From: Atopsyche davidsoni
Taxonomy: Eukaryota; Arthropoda; Insecta; Trichoptera; Hydrobiosidae
DNA length: 64,000 nt
Direction: 5' to 3'
Assembly: GCA_022113835.1 (NCBI GenBank)
Contig: JAILWY010000007.1
Location: 2,609,001 to 2,673,000, forward strand
Part shown: positions 35,131 to 48,912 of the stretch, in pieces
Layout of the letters: every line of letters begins with the position of its first letter
Position numbering within the stretch: the first letter of the stretch is position 1
Notes under the pieces: generated by a model
The model's database searches: none
What the model was told of the DNA's origin: nothing
Seen by the model: only the letters and a program-made list of their open reading frames with translations
Program-made: the position numbers and the translations under genes

Positions 35131-38100
35131 CCTTGCATCTAGTTTATTAGTATAACAGCATATATCTGTGATTATATCAAATAAGCAATGTGCCAACCAA
35201 GCATCACTCCGAGTTGAAGGTGCAGTCGTAAATTCGAGACAATCTCAAATTACTTTGCTTTAATTCACGGAAATGTCTCGTTTCGGAGTGCGGCTTTCCT
35301 AATCAGGTACATCAAACGGAGAACTCCCCACACGCTCCCAAGTTCAGCCAGTGGAGTTTCTTTGTCACTTTCCCCGAACTTTTCGCCTTACCCCCGAGCA
35401 GTCGTAATCGTGAAAATTGATATTGAATGTTTAATGGCATATGAATAACTTCTACTCGCGTAGATGGAATTCTCCGCCACGGATAGGGGAATTTCGATTT
35501 CGCATTATTGGGGACGGGGGTGGGAAAATTTGCCACATTTATAAATTTAGTGTGATTTTTATCAGCCCGCGATAAAATATATTAATGCTTGGTGAATATC
35601 TACTTATGAGATATTACTGCATGTATATTTTCTTAGATTAACAGTATTTAAGTAGAACGACGAAAACCAGCACATTACTTTTTACCTGTCATAACCTTTT
35701 GAATATCGCGACATTGGAAGTAAAAAGTAAAAAGCCAAAATTTAAGCTGTTATTAACATGTGTGCAACTGATGTTCTTATGAATAATTATAAAATATTTT
35801 TGATAATAACAAAACAATAGTTTTAAAATCAAATAACAACACAGGATAATATTTGATAAGTGCTATTAAAGGATAATTTAATATTAGTAATAGACATTTA
35901 TAAACACTATTTATATAAAAGCCAATATGCAAATATCCAGATTTTTTTGCTAACATAGATATAAGCCAGTAATTATCTAGTGTATAATGAGTATTTGATA
36001 GATCCATACAAGTTACGAGCAAATTTATTAGATTACTATGCAGGTATCTAAAATACGTTGTTAATACAACCCTGTGTAGAGAGTCAATGCATATATATTT
36101 AATATTTATTATTATTACTTTCGGAAAGCGTATTTCGTGGTTGCATTTTATGAATTAATAAAATAAAATAATTAATATTTGCACTCACGTGTTCAAAATC
36201 CATAGTTCGTTAAAATACACTTCAATAACCATTATTATTATAACTATATTGTTTATAAACTTACAATAGTAGTTTATCAATTTACTATAGTTAAAATTTA
36301 AAAAAATGTGTTAAACAATATTAAATATAAAAAAATATTTCATAACTTGATTGTCTGCGTTGTTTCTAAGAAATCTGAGAGTCTGCTGCTAATCTGTGCA
36401 AAAGTTAGACAAAACTTTGTTGTGAGAATGAAAAACTGTAACCAGATTATAAGTTTATTCACTTTAGATTCACACAGAACAATGAATGCTTGTTTGTAAA
36501 TAATTAGCGAACATATTCGATTATTTATTTCTAAGAATTCAAAACTTCCAAAAACGACGTGATTTTAATCATAGCCTATTTTTTGACCCATTAGTAAATA
36601 AGACATATGAAATTTTACAAAAAATGCATTCACAGTCATCTTTGATTTTGGTATATAATTTATTTATTTATGTAACAGTCACCAACTGTTGTTAACATGG
36701 ATGTTTGATTGGATGCATATAAAGGGGATGCTAGTAGATAAGTATCCAATTAGGCGGCAGAAACTTTCCTCGTAAACAGAAGACAAAGCAATTTTTCTGT
36801 TCGACTTTGGAAATAGATTCAATCACCAAAAACAGAAATAAATGGTCCTTGCCGATTGAATACAACGAATGCATCTGTCTGATTGAATAAATCGGTTAAG
36901 GCACACATAAAAAATATTATTCTTAATTTCATGGTATTTTTATATATCAAAAGATTTTTATGACCGTTTTATAATTAGTAATATGCAGTAATTGCAAAGA
37001 GTTGCAATTGTAGGGAAATATCGACGAAATTTTTGGTAATCGTATTATTTATCCAATTCGTTTGCGTTGAGTATTATCAGATACAGTAGATTATTAATTA
37101 ATTCAAACGGCAAAAACCCAAATCATTTATTCAATAATAAGGGGGCCGAAATACTTAAGCCACTAATCACAACCGAAATTATCAAATCCTCACACGCACC
37201 TAATAACCCTTACCCAAACTGGGATTAACACAGAATTTCCTTGTTGGCTGGATACTTTCAGGAAGGCGGAAGGCTTTCAGGGGGCGGGAATTATCCTAAA
37301 CAAGGCTTCGCTGACGTAAAACAGGGATGTTTTCCTTACCGGACCGGGCGGTCAACCAGGGTTGATCAGGGTACCCCTAGAATAAATACTCCCTTGATTT
37401 ATGTATATAGGAGACAGTTGATGATTCACTGGTGTGTTTTTTGGGTGTAAATGTTTGTGTTTGTAAGTTTGAAGATTCACTTACTGTGTTTGTGACGTTT
37501 CGTTTAGTCACAACTCCGGCAGTTTTAGAAGGCTCGTTTGTTTAATGATTTACAGCACTTAAACTGCATGCAATTCATTAATGAATTCAAAATAATGTTT
37601 TTGATACTTGTTTTAGATGTTCACGGCTTAATATTTTTTTAAATAAAAGTATGATTTTTATTTTGTAGTAAAAAGAGAAAATATTGAATTCTGTGAGAGT
37701 ATTTTAATATTATTCTATTTTGAGAAAAAAATATAAAACATCTAATTAATGTTTTATAAAAGTAGGTATGCACTTATTTTCAAACCAAAGTTTACTGAAG
37801 TTAATATGCTTTTATTTTTGACTAACAAGTTATTTACTTAAACGTATTAAACATTTGCGTTAAGAATAATTTATTATTTAGCTTAAAGGGGAAAAACAAC
37901 ATCACTTTTCAATCAAACAAATTGAATCTATAATTTTCATTCCGCTGAAAAACACAAGCAGGCAATTACTTAGAGGCTTAGTAAAAAAGCAGTTTTCTGA
38001 GTAATTCCAGCAAGCTTTGTAATAATTGCCTTTACTATCAAGTTGCCGAATCCACTCGCGATTGAACCTTATTGGTGTTTTGGATTAGAATGGGGTTGTT

Positions 38101-41027
38101 AGGGGATGGTACTCATTGTACCGGGTGGAAGGCTTTATCTAATAATGCCTAAGGGTAGTGATTCTTTAACTTTTGGGGTGACAAACCCTTGAATCTACTA
38201 TTGCTACTGTGAATAGAATCCTGAATAAATAACAAAAAAGCATTTTAGATTTCATTTACTTATACTCAATTTTAAATTAAAAATTATAACAAAATAACTT
38301 TCTTGTTTAATTTAATTTTTTTTCCTTATATTCACAGTTTTAAAATTTACTCACGTCTCATTTTTGTATATATATACCTGCACGTATTGAAAATCAGTTT
38401 AGTTCTATAAAATTTTAAATGCATATATGAAACAAATAAACAAAGTAAAGAAAGTTTTACAAAAGTGGGAATATAAATAAAATATTTATTTTTAAACCTC
38501 GAAAACGCCGTAATATGTTTATCTCTCAAAAGCACATTTCGTCGAATTCTCAAAAGAAAAGCAGTTTTGTTAGGGGTTTAGGAATTTCCGTTGCCAAATG
38601 CTAGGAACTAGGGGATGATTGGCATTTTTATGCGAGTAAGCTTTCAGCAGAAAGGGTAGTCATGGTTTACTGAGCTTCAAAATAAGGCTCTAAAATAAAG
38701 CGCCATGGAAGGCTACACTCGGAATGGTTGTATGTAAAACAACAAAGGTGGAATGGAAGCGAATAAATGGATCTGCCGAAGTACTACTGAAAGTCAATAT
38801 AAAACATCTGTAAATACATCTAAAAGTTTTGTTGTCTAAAATGGACTATATATTTTTCGAAAATAATATTATTATAAAAATAACCATATATATAAATATA
38901 TATACTTCTAAAATAAAAACAGTGAAATTCTTTAACCTCAAAATTAAACAATAAATTTTAACTTATAATCAACCATACATTTTTGGAATATTTAAAATGA
39001 AAACGATGTGCATTAAATAGATTTATAAAAGTTAAACTATATATAGTTTTGGTGAGCTAGATTTATATAAAAAACCTAATATATGATAAACCACCCTCTG
39101 TTAAATATGAAATCAAATTTTCTTTCTTGTAAAACTTATTTGAAAATTTTTATTAGTATATATCAGATTAAAGAAAAAGAGTAACACAAATTTTGATATT
39201 TTTATACAATAAAAGGTCAAATACCTACAGTGATATAATATTTTGGACGTTTATTTAATTTGATTATTGACATAGAGGTTGTTAAATATTTCAAGTTTCT
39301 GTTAGTCATTTAGTTTTAGCATGGATAGTGTCGGTTCAAATAAAGCACTACGTAATTGAAATTGAAAAACGATGAAATAATAATTTTTCTTTGGTAGATC
39401 AAAATATTTAACCTAGCTCGTATTTCTATTTTTAATCATTACAAAAAAAAAAACAAAAATATAATATTTTATATTGAAATACAAATCGTCTATAAATAGG
39501 GGGCAGGGTAAAAATACACGCAGGGAATATGAAGAATGTAATTCATCATCGATTAAGACAAATGACGAAACGGAAAAAAATGGCAAATCTCCGCACGATT
39601 CCGCGTCATTACCCGTTGCTCCGAATTACCCTCCTTTACTCCCGCGAGAGGAAAAAATACAACTGAAGGCGGCACCGGAAGTGGCGAGGGTGATCGGGGA
39701 TGATTTTGTACTATTATTAAAATATATATATTGTATATTTGTGGTATTAAATGAATTTAGAATTACAAAAATCATCATAAGAAATAATAAAATAAAAAAA
39801 TACATGGATGTTAATAATTATTTTCCGAGCTTGAAAAAGTGCTCAAATATATGAAACACAATTATTAAATATGTCAGTTTAGACTTTGAGAAGACATTTT
39901 TTAAAATATATTTTTGGTTTTTATTTAGGATTGATAGTTTTTGAGAAACGTCTATTTCGAATCCTTGGGTTTTTCTCAAAAAAATACTACTAAGTGTTTA
40001 TTTTAATACTTAAAAAATATTTTTAAAAGTCATGTACATACTAGAAAAAATATCTAAAAAGGCATGGAATAAGGGAAACAACACAGGGGTGGCTGTTCTG
40101 GGGGGATGTATTGAGGGGTAAATGGCCTCAGTCTATAACAGCTGGTGGGCTTTGATTTTGTACCCTTACGGAAAAGAAACATCTGATGTTAAACACAGTT
40201 TACGATGTCTTTATGACCTGTAATGCGTATTTGTTCCCAACTCGTTTGATGTTGAACTTTGCCTTTTTGTTTTTTTCATTTCGCCTTTGATAGCTGTAAT
40301 ATAAATATTATCATTGTATATTTTACAATAATAATATTAAAATGAAATTCTTACAAAAATGCCGTAAATATTTATATAAGAATATTGTAAAATCGTTTTT
40401 ACCTTTTCACATATCGAATACTATGTCAATTGAAATAATTTGATTTATAATAAATTCACGTATAATTTTTATTTAAAAAATAAAAATTTCACATAAAATT
40501 ATGAAAAAACAGCTGTTTTCTTTATTAAATTATTCCTTTTGGGTACAAATACATTTTAACATATTTATGGTCATTTCTTATATTTCAGATAAGAAATTTA
40601 AGAATGGTTTTTTCATGCAAGAATTAATAATAATAATAGTTTTTATTGTTAGGATATGAGTTTTCTCATGAATACTATTTGTCATTCGTTATATCGACTA
40701 TATTTCATATTAAACTGTTTTTTTTTTAATATCAAGTTGCCAGCAGCATAAGCTTCCTTGAATTTTGCATGTTTTTCCTATATATATATTTTATAAAACA
40801 TCCGTTCGTTTATAAACATTTTATACAATCGAAATTCAATACAATATTTGTTAATAATTTAATTAAATAATACAAATACTTTTATTTATTTATGATCAAT
40901 GATAGTAAACTGAGTTATTAACATAAAACAATATTTAAAAAAATTACTTTTGTGATATTTCCACGTTTTTGTTTTTATTGTGACTATTCTCGCCCACTTA
41001 TCTTGTTAGAAATTCTTTTGATAGTTC
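35131..41027. other. Spacer between the two inverted TTAA elements
   Basis: AT-rich DNA with GC-richer patches at about 35200-35540, 37240-37390, 38040-38160, 38570-38770 and 39580-39700. A 126-codon plus frame (39474-39854) and a 74-codon minus frame (35536-35312) run through patches without any recognisable domain. A TATA-like site lies at 36714. No supported gene. Confidence 0.4.
36714..36752 (+). promoter_or_regulatory. TATA-box-like site (copy 2 of a shared motif pair)
   Basis: TGCATATAAAGGGG followed at 36740 by AAGTATCCAATTA, the same pair seen near 24454. About 100 bases downstream come AATAAA-containing strings (36837 and about 36886). TGTAACA lies about 40 bases upstream of the TATA. 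This layout resembles a small solo LTR, but no matching terminal CA or target duplication was found. Confidence 0.35.
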
Positions 41028-41616
41028 TTAAGGCAGTTACTCCCAGCCATTTAATTGCCTCTGGTGTCCAATCGGACACCAGAGGCAGTCCATTACTTGG
41101 CGAAATCGTGTCATTTAATTAATTTAATTGTCACTTTATTTTTCTATATCGTAAGTTGATTTTTTAACAAAGTATTAAAAAACTATAAATTATATTTATC
41201 TATTTTTTACTATTTAATTAACGTCCATTTTTAGGGAAAAATAAAATCTTGAAGATGTTAAACGACTATTCAAAACCAAAGTTTGTAAAAGATATATTTT
41301 TTTTAAATTTTTAAATTTATAAGACGCACATGGTTTATATGTAATCTTTTAATTCCAATTGAAAAAAAGACTTTTAAATGTTTAGGATTCTTGGAAAATA
41401 TACCGGACGAATCTCCAAATTCCTACACTTCAATCGAAAAAACACATATTTATCACATTAATAGTAAATTTATAAGAAATAAAAATATATTATTCTGTTC
41501 GGAAGAAGGGATGTATCAAACTTTTTTATTAAAATATTTTTGATTGGTGCAGTCGATTTTTCGCAAAACGGACTAGAAAATGATCAAAAAACTCGATTAT
41601 GGGACCTAGACCTTAA
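41028..41616 (+). mobile_element. TTAA-flanked element, copy 2
   Basis: Bounded by TTAA at 41028-41031 and 41613-41616, with GGCAGTTACTCC at the left end and GGGACCTAGACC at the right. It aligns with the reverse complement of copy 1 over almost its whole length. The plus-strand frame includes KTFKCLGFLENIPDESPNSY and KFIRNKNILFCSEEGMYQTF. Compared with copy 1 there are a few substitutions, both silent and replacing, and a small indel near NIL. A perfect hairpin replaces the degenerate TCTAGAAG tract found at the same place in copy 1. No transposase signature is visible, so it is probably non-autonomous. Confidence 0.75.
41056..41087. repeat. Perfect 14-bp-arm hairpin inside the TTAA element
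   Basis: TGCCTCTGGTGTCC is followed by AATC and the exact complement of the first arm. It lies close to the left end of copy 2, where copy 1 has a different sequence. It may be a subterminal structure specific to this copy. Confidence 0.9.
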
Positions 41617-43137
41617 AGAGTGAAGCAGGCAAAACATGTCAACAGGGAAAATTAAAATCCGATCTATGATATCGTAGACCACTAATTTTAAATATTAATG
41701 TAATACACCAAAATAAAAATCGATACAAAAAAACATCTATAGAATTTCACAAAATAATTAACATACATATTGGTATTTTTAAAAATAACCAAATAGTCCG
41801 CAGCGAAGAGCTTCGAATTTGGCAGCTCATTTCCCCGTCTGTCTCCACCCACCCCCATCCCTCACACCTCGGTGGAAGTTCTGGCCGCCATTAGAGGCTT
41901 TGCCGTGTCTCACCGTGCCTATCACCGGAAACTACCACATCCAGTATAGCCTTCGACGTTCAGTACAGCCTTTTCTGTGCAGTATCTACAGCTCCCCGTC
42001 AATAGGGTCTTCGGGTTGGGAAGATTATTATGTTGATTAATTTTGGGTACGATAATACTTAAATACAATAAATTAAAATAAAAAAAAACTTATGTAAGTA
42101 TTGAAAATTGGTTTAAAAATATGTAACCGAGAAGTTTCGAATAAATTAATAAACTATTTGTATAAACATGAATTACAGTGTTTTTTTTTTAACGAAAACA
42201 GTATTTTTTGTAGACCCTATTGTGATAATATATATTTTTTTTTATGTACATGCATGCTAACAACGTACATGAAATTTTCACAGGTTATCCTTTTACACTT
42301 AAACCACGATAAAACCCTTGTAATTGTATTTTTAGTATTCTCCTATAAAGCCGCATTTCGAACGTGTTAATTTTTTGCTAAGCATCTATGAGATTATGAC
42401 GTCAATCATCTGTGATTATGTAAATAGATTTTAATATATATAAATATATGTGGTTTTATAAAAATTACGAACAGGTGTCAAATATATTCAAGTAAACGAT
42501 GATTATTAAACGAAATCACTTAAGCCCTCCCAAGTGCGCTGCCTGAACGTACTTCGTACAGGGCGGAAAGCTAAAAGCTCGCACTGAACTTTGAGGCCTA
42601 ATTTATAATTTCTTATGATTCGAAATCGTGTTAGGAACAAGTTTTCAGCAGGTGTTAGAGCCCCAGGCCTCTCGGAAACTTCAGGAATTGTTATGAAATA
42701 ACGGAGAATAATTATTGTCGAAATTCTAACTTTAAACCCAGCAATTAAAGTTCAATAATTAGACCCGACGCCGCTGGCTTCCGCTACCAGCTTAAATGTC
42801 TGTTTTAGTTATTAATTATCTTTAAAAAAAATATTCGTCGTATTCCATTTCCTTGTAATGCCAATTACTTTTGTAATAAAAGTGTTTTAATTATTCATTT
42901 GTTAATCAAATACAAATAGTATTATGATTAAATATTTTGTTATTACAATTAATCTCGTTCAGTTAAAGTGACTTGAATCAAAACGAGTAATGATATTAAA
43001 CTTTAATATTCTTTAAAGATTTTAACCGTTGTTTCATATATTAAATATTTAGAAATGTCGCAAAAACAATTAAACTGTTAATGACACATTTTTTTATGTC
43101 TTAAAATTTTCCAAGAAGGTATAAAAATATTCAATTA
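41617..43137. other. AT-rich stretch with one GC-richer patch
   Basis: A patch at about 41800-42015 has balanced composition and a 73-codon plus frame starting MAAHFPVCLHPPPSLTPRWK. It has no recognisable domain and no convincing splice sites. Another patch lies at about 42525-42800. No gene supported. Confidence 0.4.
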
Positions 43138-43199
43138 TGAAATATTGTTTGAGTTTCATTTAATAATAATATTTTAAATGAAACTCAAATAATTTTTTG
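43138..43199. repeat. Pre-miRNA-sized imperfect hairpin
   Basis: A perfect 16-bp stem (43148-43163 with 43174-43189; arm TTTGAGTTTCATTTAA) closes a 10-base loop. The pairing continues outward for about nine further pairs with one internal mismatch and some G-U pairs, giving arms of about 26 nt. Length and shape fit a pre-miRNA. AT-rich DNA makes such hairpins by chance, and the arms match no miRNA I recall. Confidence 0.4.
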
Positions 43200-46100
43200 A
43201 ATATCTACCATTGTCGTTAGAGTAAACAATTTTTCAGTATTTATTTTTAATATATGTTAATGTTTGAATGTGGAAATTGAAAACCTTTTAAAGGGTCTCA
43301 GTAAAGTTTTCATGGCATTTGAAAAAACTAAACCCTTTTTCATTTGACCTTTTTATTTCGATCATAGTAAAAATGAAGATAGTTTACGATTTGTTTGTTT
43401 ATATATAAAATATCATTCTGAATAAAAATAACAAATTCATTTAATTGAGAATAATTCTAATAAAATATACCTGTTGAAATTTAGACTGTTTATTTAGCGA
43501 AGCGATTGTTGTTTTTTGATTTTATAGTTTAACAGTTTTTTTTGGATTTTTATTGGAAAAAAATTCAATTTATTAAAAAAAATATACAATTAATTTACTC
43601 TAGTAAAATCCATACACATGATATAAAATTCATATTTTCTAGTTATCATCTGATTAGTATTCTTGCGTAAAAATCTCATATAACAGCATTTAATTACGTT
43701 ATATTTTTATTATTTAAAACAAGTATCGATAACTGAGTTTTTATATTTTATAAGTATATACGTATATATAGTAAATGTTTCAACCTGATTAAGTTTCTAA
43801 AATATTTTAAGACGAGAACTTTATATAAATTTTATTGAAATATAAAAAGTCAGCGCCTTTTTTCAATACCAATCCCAAAAGTTCCTGAAGCTTTTCATAT
43901 TCAGCTAATGTAATTCGCACGTAGGTAGACTTTAGACCTTGGAAGATATAAAACCTTTCATAACAAAATTTGCAAGTAAATTTTCTAGACTCGATATTGA
44001 ATAATATCTTAATGGAAGAAGGTCAAGTATATTCTAGTCAAGCTTTGAATTTTTCAGGACGATCCGAAAATGAGCTTTCATATTTTTCAACGAAATATTA
44101 CGTAAATAAGTTTAAATTGAAATACGCCATTGGTGAGATTGGATAAAAATATTACACAGTATCAGAAATCGTCAATATTTTTTAGGATTTGTGTTTTTAA
44201 ATTAATTTGTATGCGAAATTGCAAGTATTTTTAATTTTGTTTCTTTTTCGTTTATCAAATTGTTTATCTTTTGAGTATTTTTAAAAATATTTTAATCGAA
44301 AGATGAAAGCGCACAAAAATAAATATGGTCGTAGTTTTTTTAGCCATTTATGTGTTTGTTATAAGTAGAAATGGTTTCTTATTGGTTTATTTACAAAAAT
44401 TTTGAGGTCATATAAAATACGAACATGTGTTGATATTTATACATATAAAAAAATATTATAAATACTAATTTGTTTTAGTATGAATTTACGTTTTTTATAA
44501 ATCATATCGCTAAACCATTTGGTTTAACTGCTTTCACGATATTTTTTGCGTATGAAAATTTATTTATAAAAATATACAGTTTGCGAGGACGCTACTTATA
44601 TAGCAGCTTCCTAAAATGCTTCTACCTTTATAACCGCTACTGGTTTATTGTTAACATATATAAGTATGCCTGTGCGTTTAGCGTAAATAAACCGAAGGCT
44701 GTACTTACTTTGTAGGGGATGTTCAGAAAACAGAACAATAACAGTAAAAGGCATCCCTTCCTGCGGTTAACGTTCGGCCGTTAGAAGTCTGATTCTGAAA
44801 AGCGGATTTTTTACTCTCTTCTCCTTTGAATATTCTTTATATGCTATGAACAAATTTGTATGTGTGAAACATCAATCAACCAAAGTGGATCTATTTTGAA
44901 TATAAATTAAATTTATTTTTAAGATGAAATATATTTTTATATCAATAATACGAGCTGTGCAGAGCCAATCAAAAAAGTCATTGATAAACTAGTTAGTGAC
45001 GTTTCAATCATAGAGTTAAGCTTTCACTGTTTCTTCTGTATAATTGAATATCAAAAATCATTTTTGTAAAAATCATAGCTTTAAGTTTTTAAAACACTTC
45101 GTATTAACGTAAGATAAACTTTTATATATTATAATAATAATTTACATTGGGAACGTCAAACTTTTGCTTAATCTTATTGAAACTTTAAATCGCTTTGAAG
45201 CTAACAAAACTTATGTAGAATTTGAGTGCTTAGAGAAGCGCGCCTCAATATTATTCTTTGTTTAATTGATTCTGATTTAGTACCGAGGCGATGGGTTGGA
45301 TTTGTTTGATTCTTCCAGGAAGCTGAATATAATTGGTTTACACCCACAGCTTCCTGAAAATTTAATTTAATTTAAATAGAATGAATATAATGTGCTTTTC
45401 AAAACAGCAAAAAAACATCCAGAGAAATCAATATACTAACAAGCATAAATCAATTAAATTAATTTAAAATATTTACAAACAATCAAACAATCGTTTCGTT
45501 TTGTAAATATTATTTTTATATAAGTAATATTATGAAAAATTATTTTTATAAATATGAAGGATTAAAACAGGACCTTCTGTTTATGTATTATAATTAAATA
45601 TAACGTGACTGTTTTCTGTAAAAGTAAATTTACAATTTCAGGTTATTGGTTAAATTAAATATTTATATAAATATACAAAAGGAATAAATTTTCAATTCAA
45701 TAAATATTTAACAAACTTTCACTGTATAAAGAAAATTAGCATTTAAAACACTAAATATACAAATAAAGTATTGTAATTTCTGATTTTCAAATGTTTCATA
45801 TCTACTGTTATAAATTTAAAAGACTAATGAAAATATCAAAGATTAATATTTGAAAACAAATTTAAATTTATGAAAATGCGTTAGTCAATAAAAGATAATA
45901 ATAAAAAATATATATCAATATCTCTATATTACTTTGATTACTATCCATTTTTTTCCAGAATTTCTTTCTTTTATATAAAAAATCTTAACATTACAAATAA
46001 ATTTTAAAATTTCTTGCATTACGCAAAAAGACTTAGCAAGAAACTACCTTTTTTATGTTAAATGCTACATCCAGTCTTAAGTTATAATTGGATTTTTATC

Positions 46101-48360
46101 ATGGCTTAAAATCTTGACCCGTTATAATAATTATATTAACTCCAAAGAGGGATCTAGACTTGGACAGTGTAAGGCGGGCTTTAGGCAGCAACTTTGAAGG
46201 CTAATTCTTCCGTTTTCTACTAAGCACAGTTCATACGACCCAATTTTGTGAAAGGTCTTTGAAGATTTATAAAAACATAATTTTATTACCTTTTTGAGAA
46301 AGTCGGATATGAAAATTATGATGAAATGCCTGTTCATATAATAAAATTTTGGAATTCAACGAAACCACGGAAATTTATACAAAATTTTTAAAGAGACGAT
46401 ACAAATCATTTATTTTATTTGTTCAAACCTACGGTTCTAAAATAGTATATAGATCTATACTAAAATTATTTTATACTGACTAAATACAAGTGCGAAACTA
46501 ATGAACCCAAATTTTAGCTAGATAAATAAATATGACTCTCGATAATTCTTCTTGAATAGTCAAAAGTTTACAATATCAGCAAGACTGAATATTATAAATA
46601 AAAAAACATTTATTAGTGAAACGTCTATTAGTGAAAATAGTAACAGTCAAACGAACGAAAAATAATTATCAAATTACAATAACTAAAATATCTTAAAATA
46701 CATTTTTTCAAAATTAAAAAAAATATTAATTTCATATAAACGGAATATTTAAGTGTATTTAAAAAAATTACATTTATTAAATTTTGCATGAATATTTTAG
46801 ACAGCATCCATTCAGTAAAATAGAATCCCAAATTAATTTAGGACTTTAGTTAAGTTACATTCGAAAACTTGCGGTAATTTAAATTACATCCAAACTAATA
46901 ACAATCAAGTTTAATTCTTTATGCGTAGTTTTTTTTAGTTTTCCCTGAGCGTGGGATTAAAAATGAATTTGATCCCTTTCAGTTTGGCAATATCAAAGCC
47001 TGCCCGAGACAGTGGTTGTGACTAGAACCCCGATGGGCTCCAGCCTCGAAGCCTTTAGAATTTCAGGCACGTCTCAGTTACTTGACAGCCGACCGCTGAA
47101 ATTCTATTTTGAAAGTTTCATCCCCCTGTACTCCTCCTATCAGATGCGTAAGGGTGCGAGCTTTTCTAGCTAAGTTATTTTACAATGCCTACTCTATGGA
47201 CTGGTGAAGGGTTGATTTTAATTTTGTTTTGATTGAAGGGGTTAAGTGTTAATGATAACAATGGGTTTTATATTTAGACGAGCTTTAAAAATACGCTGCG
47301 TCAGATAAGGGTTCCTGAAAATACAATTTGAAAATTTATTTTTGAACATACATTATATAAATAGTATTTATTTTTACGAAAATATTCAGCTGGCTAATTT
47401 TTTTAAAAATAAATAAATTGATACTAAAATATTTTAATTTGAGAAATGATCAATGTTTGATAAAACCTGATACCAGACATGATATAAAATTCAAAATGTT
47501 ATTTCATATATATTTTTAGTATTTATATGTAATAATGAAGGTGCGTCGTTAGATCCAATTGAAAATGATTTATGAAGGTAGTAGAATTGGGCAGATAATA
47601 AAAATTAAGTACTAGTTACCTTCAGTTTGCAAAAATGTTATTTGGTTGTTCATAACTATTTACTCTGTACATTATTTTTTACGAATGCTCACCTGAAAGT
47701 TCTCAGTGCGCAAAGGTAGGTATTATATTTATTCACTGTGAGAAGGAGTATTAGCTTTTCGATTAGATATCGGAAAACTGAAAATGTATGTGATTGAAGT
47801 ACACGAATAGGCTCTTTCAGGAGAAGATATTGGTTTCCGTTATCCTCTGATACCAATTTTCTCATTTTCACCTGAAATTCACCCAAGATTGGAATGTCGA
47901 AAGTAACAATATTAAAATTTAATTGTATCACAAGCACCGGTTTCTAATAATTATAGATTTATATTTGAGGTTCAACATTGATTCAGAATAGAAAATATTA
48001 CCACCAATGCCATATTTGGAAGATGGTTCGAAGAATCATCTCAACTGAAGCATTCCAGAAATCTTACAATATTGATGTTCAAGGTCAAATAATGTACTTT
48101 TATTTCGATATTTTAATTATAAAATTATCCAGTTATGTCACGATTAATAAGATAATAAAGTAAAAAGTAACAAACCAGATGGTTTTACAAAGATTTCAAT
48201 AAATTTTTCATGACACTTTGATTTTGTAATTCACCATGCATTCGAGTATCACAAATTATACATAAATGCTATCTTATATGCGTCCTGAAAAAATAGCAAT
48301 AAAATGATAAATTAATTTAAAAAAACTCATATAAATAATGATCATCAACGTACAAAAAAA
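43200..48360. other. AT-rich stretch without supported genes
   Basis: Long AT-rich sequence. A 10-bp inverted repeat CAGGAAGCTG occurs at 45316-45325 and 45347-45356. GC-richer patches lie at about 44700-44800, 46140-46220 and 46980-47170. No coding or element signal was recognised. Confidence 0.45.
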
Positions 48361-48369
48361 AAATCAAAC

Positions 48370-48565
48370 ATGAAGTCCAGATTGAGATATTTCGTGGACT
48401 CTTCCGGAAGTGGTCGAGCCGAGGGGGCCGGATGCAATTCTCTCGGCAGTGGAGATGGACAGACGGACTATTTGTCCAACCCCCTGAAGGTGGGGGCCCG
48501 GGGCTCGAGTCCCTGCGCATTGGCGATTGATTAATACCAAACAACCCCCGTCACGACTCGCTGAC
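48370..48565. other. GC-rich patch
   Basis: GC-rich sequence (GGTGGGGGCCCGGGGCTCGA) with two overlapping minus-strand frames of 67 and 75 codons in different registers. Neither resembles a known protein. It could be a regulatory island or a 5'UTR-type exon of the minus-strand gene suggested at 51.6 kb, but no splice border supports this. Confidence 0.3.
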
Positions 48566-48760
48566 ACTTGGCAAACTAGGGTATTTTTTAGGGATTAAAG
48601 TTTGTTCTCCAGATAAAAGCTTATCACGAATTATTTTTTTCCAGGATAAAAACAAAAGTAAGAAAATTAATGTGAAATATTTTTTGAGATATCAAAAAAT
48701 AAACGTATAAATATTTCATTCACTGCAATTATCATAATTTTATTAAAAAAAAAAAAAGTA

Positions 48761-48802
48761 ATTTTTTGTTTATTCTCATACTTATGAGAATAAACAAAAA
48801 AT
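48761..48802. repeat. Perfect palindrome, 20-bp arms with 2-nt centre
   Basis: The arm ATTTTTTGTTTATTCTCATA (48761-48780) is followed by CT and its exact complement (48783-48802). A third partial repeat, TATTCTCATACTTATG, begins at 48813. Such a sequence could extrude as a cruciform. It lies about 110 bases from the MITE at 48913. Confidence 0.93.
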
Positions 48803-48912
48803 GTTTTGGCTATTCTCATACTTATGTGTTGATTATAATCTATATAGTAAATAATAATTATTTCAGAAACTCTCTAAACTCGTATAAATCTGAATAAAGA
48901 TTTTATTCAGTA

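Noticed and set aside
39474..39854. 126-codon plus frame as a protein
   Set aside because: No domain, no splice context, and the ends run into Ile/Lys/Asn-rich translation of AT-rich DNA.
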